DNA of 64,000 bases from Papio anubis (taxonomy: Eukaryota; Chordata; Mammalia; Primates; Cercopithecidae), in assembly GCF_008728515.1 (NCBI RefSeq), contig NC_044995.1, positions 37,907,542 to 37,971,541 on the forward strand. Direction: 5' to 3'. Both the position numbers and the translations under genes were made by a program. The notes under the pieces were generated by a model. That model saw only the letters and a list, made by a program, of their open reading frames with translations, was not told where the DNA came from and did not search any database. This document shows, piece after piece, positions 43,301 through 49,750 of this stretch. How positions within the stretch are numbered: position 1 is the stretch's first letter; every line of letters starts with the position of its first letter.

Positions 43301-46036
43301 TTTTAAAAAAATTCAGGCAAGTGGGGTGCCCGGCTGGACACATAGCATCACTAAAAGGGAAAGATGAAGGCCTGGCACGATGGCTCATGCCTGTAATCCC
43401 AGCACTTCGGGAGGCTGAGGCAGGTGGATCACGAGGTCCGGAGTTCAAGACCAGCCTGGCCAACATAGTGAAACCTCATCTCTACTAAAAATACAAAAAT
43501 TAGCTGGGCATGGTAGCAGGCACCTGTAATCCCAGCTACTTGGGAGGCTGAGGCCAAAGAATTGCTTCAACCCAGGAGACGGAGGTTGCAGTGAGCCGAG
43601 ATCACGCCATTGCACTCCAGCCTGGGCGACAGAGCAAGACTCCATCTCAAAAAAAAGGAAAGATGAGGCATCTGCCATGGGTGGAATAGAAACTGCCACT
43701 AAAATGGCCCAGAGTAGGCCGGGCACGGTGGCTCACGCCTATAATCCCAGCACTTTGGGAGGCCGAGGCGGGCGGATCACGAGGTCAGGAGTTTGAGACC
43801 AGCCTGACCAACATGCTGAAACCCTGTCTCTACTAAAAATACAAAAATTAGCCGGGTGTGGTGGCGTATGCCTGTAATCCCAGCTACTCAGGAGGCAGAG
43901 GTTGCAGTGAGCTGAGATTGCGCCACTGCACTCTAGCCTGGGCAACAGAGCAAGACTCCATCTCAGAAAAAAAAAAAAAGAAAGAAAGAAAAAAAAGAAA
44001 ATGGCCCAGAGTGGAAAAAAAAAAAGAAAAAAAAAAAACACAGAAGATCCCATAGGAGAAGATGCACATGACTCCCTTCTTTGTAGCATTTTCTAGTTCC
44101 CCCACACCCTCAGTGGTATTATCTCCCTCGTGCAGCCCTGGGATATCTGCCCCACATCTGAGAGGCATGCACAGGCCCAGAGAGGTTAAGGGCCATGGCC
44201 AAGGTCACACAGCGTGTAAGAGGCACAGCAGGAACAAGAAGTCGTTTCTTGCAACTATAACTCCAGTGATGACTTGCATACAAGGCTGTGGGCTCAGGGC
44301 GTATGGGGAAAACTTTCAAGAAGAGTTGAGCTGGGCTTTAAAGAATGGAAGAGCCTTAGCTATGCAGAAAGAGAGGAGAGAAAAAGTTTGTCATAAGCAT
44401 GAATATTTCAGAAGTCTCTGAACCCCAGCAAAGATGCTTTCAGCAGCAGCGGCAGCAGCAGCAGCTGAGAATACAAGTTCTAGAGTCCAGTAGACCTGAG
44501 ATGGAATTGCCCCATCCCATGCCTCAATGTGACCTTGGAAGAGCTGTTTAACCCTTCCAAGCCTCAGTTTCCCCTTCTCTGAAATGGAAATCATCATAGC
44601 ACTTGCCTTAGAGCAATGGTTCTTAAAGGGGACCCCTTTCCAGCATCACCGTTGCTGGGGAATTTGTTAGAAATGCAGATTATTGGGCCAGGCACGGTAG
44701 CTCACAGCTGTAATCCCAACACCTTGGGAGGCCGACGCAGGTGGATCACCTGAGGTCAGGAGTTCAAGACCAGCCTGACCAATATGGTGAAACCCTGTCT
44801 CTACTAAAAATACAAAAATTAGCCAGGTGTTGTGGCGTGAGCCTGTGATCCCAGCTACTTAGGAGGCTGAGACAGGAGAATTGCTTGAACCCAGGAGGCG
44901 GAGATTGCAGTGAGTCCAGATCGCACCACTGCACTCCAGCCTGGGCTAAAGAGTGATACTTTTTTTTTTTTTTTTTTTTAATGCAGATTCTTGCTGGGTG
45001 CAGTGGCTAACGCCTATAATCCCAGTACTTTGGGAGGCCAAAGCAGGAGGATCGGTTGAGCCTAAGAGTTCTAGACCAGCCTGGGCAATATAGTGAGACC
45101 CTGTCTCTACAAAAACTTAAAATAACTAGCTCTTGAATTTTTAAAGTTTTTAAAGAAATGCAGATTCTCAGGCCACAGTATCACTTCCTAAATTGGAAAC
45201 TGTAGTGTAGGCTCAAGGAGCTGTTTTACAGGATGCCAGCAGGCACTCAGCTTTGGAGGCCCCCACCCAGTAGGACTGTTGGATGGAGAAAGAAGCCTCA
45301 TGGGCTCCCCAAGTTCCAGACCAGCTTCCCACCCTGTCCTTGTACCCCTTCCTCCAGGTGCGGTTCCCTTCCCACTTCAGCTCTGACTTGAAGGACCTGC
45401 TGCGGAACCTCCTGCAGGTAGATCTTACCAAGCGCTTTGGGAACCTCAAGAATGGGGTCAATGATATCAAGAACCACAAGTGGTTTGCCACGACTGACTG
45501 GATCGCCATCTACCAGAGGAAGGTGGGTCTCCCCTCCTTAAGCTGCTGAGGGTTTGGGAGCAAGCCGCGAGTCAGGGAGGACAGCCAATAGAGAGAAAGA
45601 GAAGAGAACACAGGTTCAGGAGCAACCTAGAGTAGAGAACTTAGAGCAGTGGGGTCTAGAAATGGGATTCTGGGGTCATTTGGCCATTCCATGACCTTGT
45701 GCAGCAGATGCCTCTCTGGGAAATAATTTCCCCTTTGATGAGTTGGCTACATTAAGAGTTTCAGGCTGTTAAGAGGAATCCATAACCTAATGGTAAGCAC
45801 AGGCCTGAGTCAAAGTAAATATCTCTTGAATGTTAGGCCATTCGCATTTATTGTTGTAATAATGATTATGTTGAATGCTGAGGTCTGGGTGATTCTTGAT
45901 CCCTCTCCAGGTGGAAGCTCCCTTCATACCAAAGTTTAAAGGCCCTGGGGATACGAGTAACTTTGACGACTATGAGGAAGAAGAAATCCGGGTCTCCATC
46001 AATGAGAAGTGTGGCAAGGAGTTTTCTGAGTTTTAG
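20254..46036 (+). CDS. PRKACA: cAMP-dependent protein kinase catalytic subunit alpha (10 coding exons)
   Basis: Coding exons: 20254-20299, 30883-30944, 31404-31532, 35343-35441, 37768-37850, 41612-41738, 41828-41923, 42017-42139, 45358-45522, 45911-46036. They join to exactly 351 aa with all GT-AG borders, and I see no difference from human PRKACA as I remember it. The Ser/Thr kinase is held inactive by regulatory subunits until cAMP binds them. Numbering with Met1: N-myristoylation Gly2; glycine loop GTGSFG 51-56; ATP lysine Lys73; catalytic YRDLK 165-169; DFG 185-187; activation-loop Thr198 in RTWTLCG; PE motif 208-209; C-terminal tail ends EFSEF. Leu206, mutated in cortisol-producing adenomas, is normal. 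Intron 1 (10.6 kb) holds the C-alpha-2 exon and a small ORF. Human DNAJB1-PRKACA fusions in fibrolamellar carcinoma join at exon 2. Confidence 0.99.
20560..22164. other. PRKACA intron 1, first part
   Basis: Largely single-copy sequence with no Alu for over 7 kb (18.4-26 kb), unusual in this window. No exon or repeat recognised here. Confidence 0.5.
22165..22385 (-). repeat. MIR-like element, reverse
   Basis: AGCTACTATTTGTTGGGCATCT and later GATGTCACAGAGGCAGGATTC resemble a reverse MIR end to end. Diverged. Confidence 0.5.
23639..23660 (+). CDS. PRKACA: PRKACA exon 1s (sperm-type C-alpha-2 start)
   Basis: ATG GCT TCC AAC TCC AGC GAT G encodes MASNSSD and leaves phase 1, exactly as exon 1a does, before a GTGAGG donor at 23661. 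Spliced to exon 2 it gives a 343-aa kinase. This is the known N terminus of the C-alpha-2 (Cs) isoform of male germ cells, which lacks the myristoylated first 15 residues and is needed for sperm motility and fertility. It lies 3.3 kb after exon 1a and has its own promoter in other mammals; no TATA box is obvious here. Confidence 0.93.
23835..24050 (+). repeat. Degenerate tandem array, period about 40
   Basis: About five decayed units share CAGCTCAGAC/CAGTTCAAAC ends. The best pair, 23919-23945 and 23959-23985, is exactly 40 bases apart and matches at all but one position. Lies 175 bases after exon 1s. Confidence 0.65.
24051..25242. other. PRKACA intron 1, single-copy stretch
   Basis: No Alu or recognised repeat. 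Contains no convincing exon apart from the one that begins at 25243. Confidence 0.45.
25243..25525 (+). other. Candidate internal exon in PRKACA intron 1
   Basis: Bounded by a good acceptor (TTTTCCTGGTTTCTCAG, ending 25242) and a near-perfect donor (CAGAG followed by GTGAGTG at 25526). It contains a complete 50-codon ORF with UTR on both sides. Coordinates assume these two sites are used together. Confidence 0.6.
25282..25434 (+). CDS. Small single-pass membrane protein, 50 aa
   Basis: The ORF begins with ATG in a strong context (G at -3 and +4) and stops at TGA 25432-25434. Residues 1-16 are polar (GSGSSQGG, then an acidic DSE). Residues about 17-37 form a hydrophobic, Trp- and Leu-rich segment ([20 protein letters not shown]) that could span a membrane. 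HHTFWGP and a short PERQPAP tail follow. It sits wholly within one exon with good splice sites. From memory human SMIM46 is a small membrane protein mapped to 19p13.12 and may be this gene, but I could not verify that, so no symbol is given. It is not in frame with PRKACA. Function unknown. Confidence 0.65.
   Translation: MDLGSGSSQGGDSETTFQLWLQLFLWAHLAVRFLGYLHHTFWGPERQPAP
26008..26142 (+). repeat. Alu left monomer (FLAM-like)
   Basis: Single left arm ending in an AAAAC-rich tail, flanked by similar CAAAGGTT..AGTGAA sequence on both sides. Confidence 0.85.
26335..26638 (-). repeat. Alu, reverse
   Basis: Full-length reverse Alu with a long T-run at 26335-26356. Confidence 0.9.
26950..27055 (+). 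repeat. MIR core fragment
   Basis: TCTTCTCATCTGTACAGTGGGAATAACAG with a following ACTCAGCGAGGGGCTGG tail matches a forward MIR core. Confidence 0.65.
27132..27431 (+). repeat. AluY, forward
   Basis: Nearly intact AluY with GGCGGATCACGAGG-type bases and an A-tail. Confidence 0.9.
27490..28362 (-). repeat. Three reverse Alus in a row
   Basis: Approximate limits are 27490-27735 (3' part missing), 27740-28040 and 28048-28362. A (TTTG)7 run lies at 28049-28077. Confidence 0.85.
28375..28962 (-). repeat. Nested reverse Alus
   Basis: An outer reverse Alu (28375-28550 and 28829-28962) is interrupted by an inner, internally deleted reverse Alu at about 28575-28828 with a (TTTTG)n lead. Confidence 0.8.
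28974..29224 (-). repeat. 5'-truncated AluY, reverse
   Basis: Ends at CACCTCGGCC without the last 45 or so bases. TCTCCCCATATTTT is repeated at 28964-28977 and 29225-29238, so the truncation happened during insertion. Confidence 0.85.
29262..29575 (+). repeat. Forward Alu with (AAT)n tail
   Basis: Full Alu whose A-tail has become an AAT microsatellite at 29543-29569. Confidence 0.9.
29590..30120 (-). repeat. MIR split by an AluYRa
   Basis: Reverse MIR halves at 29590-29686 and 29995-30120 (the latter with TTTACAGATGAGGAAAACTG and GCCCAAAGTCACAGAG). The AluYRa lies between them. Confidence 0.75.
29688..29994 (+). repeat. AluYRa with target-site duplication in a MIR
   Basis: AAAACCACCCCAC is repeated at 29674-29686 and 29995-30007. 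The body has GCTCAAGCC and GAGACGGGCGG. Confidence 0.95.
30121..30882. other. PRKACA intron 1, 3' part
   Basis: Single-copy GC-rich sequence leading to exon 2. A CATAAAAAGGTCAGG stretch at about 30750 looks TATA-like but no exon follows it that I can support. Confidence 0.45.
30883..30944 (+). CDS. PRKACA: PRKACA exon 2
   Basis: Encodes residues 16-36, [21 protein letters not shown], the A-helix. Shared by all isoforms and the exon at the DNAJB1 fusion join in human liver tumours. Confidence 0.98.
31404..31532 (+). CDS. PRKACA: PRKACA exon 3
   Basis: Residues 37-79 with the glycine loop GTGSFG at 51-56 and the ATP-anchoring Lys73. Acceptor CCCACAG, donor GTGAGG. The intron before it (30945-31403) shows no other feature. 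Confidence 0.98.
31612..32187 (-). repeat. Two reverse Alus
   Basis: Limits about 31612-31904 and 31905-32187, the second with an internal deletion and a T-run at 32049-32067. Confidence 0.85.
32514..32975 (+). repeat. Alu right arm followed by AluYRa
   Basis: A right-arm fragment at 32514-32648, then an AluYRa at about 32651-32960 with AAAAATTGT repeated before and after. Between 32188 and 32513 I see nothing. Confidence 0.85.
33047..33337 (-). repeat. Alu, reverse, with target-site duplication
   Basis: TAATGACATGTTT before and TAATGATATGTTT after the element form an aged duplication. Confidence 0.85.
33604..33905 (+). repeat. AluY, forward
   Basis: Full-length with ATCACGAGGTCAGGAGATCG and an A/G tail. 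Confidence 0.9.
33980..34473 (-). repeat. Two overlapping reverse Alu pieces with (TTG)n
   Basis: A partial Alu at 33980-34188 and another at 34189-34473 that contains a (TTG)11 microsatellite at about 34319-34352. The 34474-35342 stretch after them is single-copy. Confidence 0.8.
35343..35441 (+). CDS. PRKACA: PRKACA exon 4
   Basis: Residues 80-112, [20 protein letters not shown] onward, the C-helix with Glu92 that pairs with Lys73. Confidence 0.98.
35780..35900 (+). repeat. MIR fragment
   Basis: CAAGAGACTTAGCTCCCCGAGCCTCAGTTTTCTCATCTGTAAAATGGGG-type core, forward. Confidence 0.8.
36085..37007 (-). repeat. Three reverse Alus
   Basis: Limits about 36085-36381, 36387-36686 and 36688-37007, the last with a (TTTA)n lead at 36690-36724. 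A (CTG)5 run is at 36050-36066. Confidence 0.9.
37021..37336 (-). repeat. AluYRa, reverse, with target-site duplication
   Basis: CCGTAATAACTTTT is repeated at about 37011-37024 and 37337-37350. Long T-runs flank an otherwise consensus body. Confidence 0.95.
37375..37465 (-). repeat. MIR fragment, reverse
   Basis: CCATTTTACAGATGACAAAACTG with a following CTCAGGCTCCCAGAGCAAGG matches a reverse MIR core. Confidence 0.65.
37768..37850 (+). CDS. PRKACA: PRKACA exon 5
   Basis: Residues 113-139 plus two bases of Ser140: [20 protein letters not shown], the hinge with Glu122-Val124 that holds the adenine. Confidence 0.98.
38080..39230 (+). repeat. Forward Alus with many small indels
   Basis: Copies at about 38080-38370, 38400-38532, 38540-38812 and 38945-39230. 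The last two have young-type bases but are riddled with small losses, for example where the right arm should read GGCGGAGCTTGCAGTGAG. AT-rich sequence fills 38815-38940. Confidence 0.75.
39234..40150 (+). repeat. Forward Alu cluster with a nested AluY
   Basis: A left arm at 39234-39370, Alu 39374-39672, then a right arm (39673-39765 and 40080-40150) split by an AluY at about 39766-40079. Confidence 0.8.
40208..40497 (-). repeat. Alu, reverse
   Basis: Full-length reverse Alu ending TGCTGGCC. Confidence 0.9.
40498..41480 (+). repeat. Old LINE-like remnant interrupted by Alus
   Basis: The parts 40498-40690 (AAAATGCACAGTTCTTCA, ATCACCCCAGAAAATTCC) and 41176-41480 (GATATAAATGGAATCCTTCA, CACGTTGTTGAGTGGATGC, TGGAATTCCATTATATGAC) resemble one old L1-type 3' region. 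Family assignment is from memory. Confidence 0.45.
40711..41175. repeat. Forward Alu, (TA)n(CA)n and a reverse Alu fragment
   Basis: Full Alu at 40711-41012, microsatellite TATATATACACACA at 41014-41037, then a reverse Alu end at 41058-41175. Confidence 0.85.
41612..41738 (+). CDS. PRKACA: PRKACA exon 6
   Basis: Residues 140-182, with the catalytic loop YRDLKPEN at 165-172 and the base Asp167. Confidence 0.98.
41828..41923 (+). CDS. PRKACA: PRKACA exon 7
   Basis: Residues 183-214: magnesium-binding DFG 185-187, activation-loop Thr198, P+1 loop with Leu206 and the PE of the PE motif. Confidence 0.98.
42017..42139 (+). CDS. PRKACA: PRKACA exon 8
   Basis: Residues 215-255, [21 protein letters not shown] onward, the F- and G-helices that support the substrate site. 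Confidence 0.98.
42140..43021. other. PRKACA intron 8, single-copy part
   Basis: No repeat or exon recognised. Confidence 0.5.
43022..43658 (+). repeat. Two forward Alus
   Basis: An AluJ-like copy at 43022-43310 and a later Alu at 43366-43658. Confidence 0.9.
43716..43997 (+). repeat. Forward Alu with target-site duplication
   Basis: AAAATGGCCCAGAGT is repeated at 43701-43715 and 43998-44012. About 30 bases are missing from the right arm. A (GAAA)-rich tail ends it. Confidence 0.95.
44105..44625. repeat. Two MIR fragments in opposite orientation
   Basis: Reverse MIR at about 44105-44235 (CCCAGAGAGGTTAAG, CCAAGGTCACACAG) and forward MIR at about 44510-44625 (CCTCAGTTTCCCCTTCTCTG). An AGC-rich run lies at 44440-44467. 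Confidence 0.75.
44687..45125 (+). repeat. Forward Alu and an Alu monomer at one target
   Basis: The Alu at 44687-44957 ends in a run of T rather than A (44958-44976). A left monomer follows at 44990-45125. AATGCAGATT occurs before, between and after them (near 44676, 44977 and 45157). Confidence 0.85.
45358..45522 (+). CDS. PRKACA: PRKACA exon 9
   Basis: Residues 256-310, [20 protein letters not shown] onward, the end of the kinase lobe with Arg281 of the RFGN motif. Intron 9 after it (45523-45910) shows no repeat. Confidence 0.98.
45911..46036 (+). CDS. PRKACA: PRKACA exon 10 (terminal)
   Basis: Residues 311-351 and TAG at 46034-46036. Encodes the regulatory C-tail with the FDDYEEEE cluster and the hydrophobic FSEF end; Ser339 in the IRVS motif is the known phosphosite. 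Confidence 0.98.
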   Translation: MEAPFIPKFKGPGDTSNFDDYEEEEIRVSINEKCGKEFSEF

Positions 46037-47450
46037 GGGTGTGCCTGTGCCCCCATGGATTTTCTTTTCTTTTTTTTTTTTGGTGGGGGGGTGGGAGGGT
46101 TGGATTGAACAGCCAGAGGGCCCCAGAGTTCCTTGCATCTAATTTCACCCCCACCCCACCCTCCAGGGTTAGGGGGAGCAGGAAGCCCAGATAATCAGAG
46201 GGACAGAAATATCAGCTGCTCCCCCTCATCCCCTTTGCCCTCCTGCCCCCTCCCCCACATTTCCCTTCCTCCTTCCCCACAGCCCCCCAGCCCCTCAGCC
46301 CCACCCAGCCTACTTCTGCCTGTTTTAAACGAGTTTCTCAACTCCAGTCAGACCAGGTCTTGCTGGTGTATCCAGGGACAGGGTGTGGAAAGAGGGGCTC
46401 ACACTTAACTCCATCCCCCACCCACACCCCCATCCCACCCAACCACAGGCCCCACTTGCTAAGGGCAAATGAACGAAGCGCCAACCTTCCTTTCGGAGTA
46501 ATCCTGACTGGGAAGGAGAGATTTTTAGTGACATGTTCAGTGGGCTGCTTGCTAGAATTTTTTTTAAAAAACAACAATTTAAAATCTTATTTAAGTTCCA
46601 CCAGTGCCTCCCTCCTTCCTCTACTCCCACCCCTCCCATGTCCCCCCATTCCCCAAATCCATTTTAAAGAGAAGCAGACTGACTTTGGAAAGGGAGGCGC
46701 TGGGGTTTGAACCTCCCCGCTGCTAATCTCCCCTGGGCCCCTCCCCGGGGAATCCTCTCTGCCAATCCTGCGAGGGTCTAGGCCCCTTTAGGAAGCCTCC
46801 GCTCTCTTCTTCCCCAACAGACCTGTCTTCACACTTGGGCTTTGAGAGCCAGACAAAGTAGCTGCCCCTCTCCCTGCCAAAGAGGAGTCATCCCCCAAAA
46901 AGACAGAGGGGGAGCCCCAAGCCCAAGTCTTTCCTCCCAACAGCGTTTCCCCCAACTCCTTAATTTTATTCTCCGCTAGATTTTAATGTCCAGTCTTCCC
47001 TCAGCTGAATGGGGAGGGCATCCCTGCAAAAGGGAACAGAAGAGGCCAAGTCCCCCAACGCCATGGCCCGGGGTTCAAGGCTAGAGCTGCTGGGGAGGGG
47101 CTGCCTGTTTTACTCACCCACCAGCTTCCGCCTCCCCCATCCTGGGCGCCCCTCCTCCAGCTTAGCTGTCAGCTGTCCATCACCTCTCCCCCACTGTCTC
47201 ATTTGTGCTTTTTTCTCTCGTAATAGAAAAGTGGGGAGCCGCTGGGGAGCCACCCTATTCATCCCCATATTTCCCCCTCTCATAACTTCTCTCCATCCCA
47301 GGAGGAGTTCTCAGGCCTGGGGTGGGGCCCCGGGTGGGTGCGGGGGCGATTCAACCTGTGTGCTGCGAAGGACGAGACTTCCTCTTGAACAGTGTGCTGT
47401 TGTAAACATATTTGAAAACTATTACCAATAAAGTTTTGTTTAAAAAAAAA
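46037..47450 (+). other. PRKACA: PRKACA 3' UTR with poly(A) signal
   Basis: Unique pyrimidine-rich sequence. AATAAA lies at 47427-47432, with cleavage inferred around 47445-47452. A T9/G7 run is near 46070-46090. Confidence 0.85.
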
Positions 47451-47629
47451 AAGTGTCGCTGGTGTTCTCGACTTCGATCACCCACCCACACACCCCCAGG
47501 GGGTTGGAAAGGGAATTTCGGACCCCAGAGTGCAAGCCGATCAGGTCCCGGCTTGAAGTCCTTGTAAACAGGGTTTAGCTGAAATTCTGGCACTCCTTCG
47601 GCCCCGCAGGAGAAACGAGCGTCAAACTG

Positions 47630-49750
47630 CCCTCTGACCCCAGATTCGGGGTCCCCAAATCTGCAGCGCGCCCCCTCGGCGTCCAGCCCGGGACCGAGAG
47701 GGCGCTCTAGGGAGGCGCTGGGGCCGGCGCGCCAGAAGGCCGAGCGGCGGCGGGGGCGGCCCTGGCAGGGGGAGTAGAAGGGGGAGAGGGTGCGCGCCCC
47801 CCTCCCCGCATCCTTAGCGCCGGGCCAGGCGCGCCTGAGGGACGCGGGGGCGGCGGCAGCAAGAGGGTCCCCGCAGCACCCTGCGAGCGCGGCAGCCCCG
47901 GCCCGCGGGCGGCGAGTTCCCGGTAAGTGCGGTCCGGAGAGCGGAGCGCGCCGGGGAGGCGTGGAGAGGGGGGCTGGGCGCCGGGGACGTCTGGGTCCCG
48001 CGCCCAATGGCTGGAGGGCGGCCGAGCGCCGCCCGCCCGCCCTGCCCGCCCCCTCTCCCCTCCCCCCGGCACTCCCCTCCCCCTCCCCCGCCCGCCGCTT
48101 TCCCCGGCCCCCGCCCCGGCGCCAACTCCGCGGCGCCTCCTTAAAAAGCGCGCGGGAGTTGTAAGGGGGGGCCGGAGCGAGCCGGAGTGAGCGAAGCCGC
48201 AGGAGGTAAAGGGGCGGGCAGAGAGGCCCAGGCTGCCAAAGCGGGCGCGTGGGGGTGGGAGGGAGGAAGGCGGGCGGCGGGGAGGAGGGAGGGAGGAAGA
48301 AGGGGCCGGAGTGTCCCGGGCGCAGGGCGCGCGTGCGGCGGCGGCGGCGGCGGGGAGGGGCCGGCCGCGCCGCGCTCCCCTCCTCCCCCTCGCATCCCCG
48401 GCCCCGCGCGCGCCCAGCAGAAGCGGGTCTGTGTGTGCGTGCGTGCGAGTGAGTGAGTGTGTGCATATTTTTTTCTCTCTTTTCTTTCTCTCTCACTGTT
48501 TTTTCCTCTCTCTCTCTCGCTCTCTCTTTTTTTTTTGCAAAGAAACAGCAGCGCCGCCGCCGCTCCGCCAGGCATGCACTTCAAGGGGGAGGCGGAGGCG
48601 GGCAGCGGCGGAGGGAGGGGAGCCGGGAAGGGGGGCGCCGCGCTGGGAGGGAGGCAGCGCGCACGGTGCAGCCGGGCCGGGCGGGAGGCATGGCGGGGCC
48701 CCCGGCCCTACCCCGCCGGGGCGGCGGCGGCCTCACGGCGGCCGCCTGATCCGCCATCCCCGCACTACCAAGAGTGGATCCTGGACACCATCGACTCGCT
48801 GCGCTCGCGCAAGGCGCGGCCGGACCTGGAGCGCATCTGCCGGATGGTGCGGCGGCGGCACGGCCCGGAGCCGGAGCGCACGCGCGCCGAGCTCGAGAAA
48901 CTGATCCAGCAGCGCGCCGTGCTCCGGGTCAGCTACAAGGGGAGCATCTCGTACCGCAACGCGGCGCGCGTCCAACCGCTTGACGCCGACCGCCCGCCGG
49001 CCCCGCCGCGCGCGCCCCCATGAAACGCCGCCGCCGCCGCGCACTGCCACGCCCGCCCGCCGCCACCGCCCGCGCCCGTCGCCGCCGCCGCCCGGCGGGC
49101 GCCCCGCGCGGCCGCCGCCGCCGCCGCCACAGCGCCCCCCTCGCCCGGCCCGCGCATCCATTTGCCCTTTTCAGCGAGCCGCGCCCTGGCCCGCGCCGCC
49201 TGCGCCAGCCGCTCCCCGGTGGCGCCCGACCAGCCCGCGCCACTCCCCCGCCCGCCGTCGCCGCCCGGGGCCGCCGCTGCCGCCGCGCGCCACGGCCGCC
49301 GGCATATACAGCAACAGCAGCCGCCGCCGCCGCAGCCACAGCCGCCGCCTGAGGGGGGCGCGGCGCGGGCCGGCGGCGCAGCGCGGCCCGTGAGCCTGCG
49401 GGAAGTCGTGCGCTACCTCGGGGGCAGCGGCGGCGCCGGCGGTCGCCTAACCCGCGGCCGCGTGCAGGGGCTGCTGGAGGAGGAGGCGGCGGCGCGAGGC
49501 CGCCTGGAGCGCACCCGTCTCGGAGCGCTTGCGCTGCCCCGCGGGGACAGGCCCGGACGAGCGCCGCCGGCCGCCAGCGCCCGCCAGTCTCGGAGCAAGG
49601 TGAGCGCGCCGGGGAGCGGGGGCGCCGCGCGGTGGGCAGGTGCGGGCGAAGTTGGTGGCGGGGGTGCGAGTCCCGGGAGGAACTGGGTGGCGGGTGACTG
49701 GGGCTTTACGCGCGTTTCCTGCGGGCTGGGTGCGTGGTGACCTTGGCAAA
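47630..49750. other. CpG island over SAMD1 promoter and exon 1
   Basis: Very GC-rich, with many GCC/GGC runs, starting about 180 bases beyond the PRKACA poly(A) site. A TTAAAAAG stretch at 48141 could be a weak TATA. A (TC)n/T-rich block lies at 48473-48537 in the likely 5' UTR. Confidence 0.8.
48690..49599 (+). CDS. SAMD1: SAMD1 exon 1 (frame interrupted)
   Basis: Start MAGPPALP, winged helix at 48757-48972, Pro/Ala-rich linker, then the VSLREVVRYLGG and LLEEEAAARGRLERTR region. Frame changes are needed between 48692-48760 and about 49000-49320. Donor GTGAGC at 49600. Confidence 0.85.

Noticed and set aside
47351..48496. 381-codon minus-strand open frame before SAMD1
   Set aside because: GC-rich shadow frame over the SAMD1 promoter and PRKACA 3' end; no domain, no splice or poly(A) logic.
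49020..49740. Additional Ala/Pro/Arg-rich frames in SAMD1 exon 1
   Set aside because: Alternate-frame readings of the GC-rich linker; only the parts matching SAMD1 are used.
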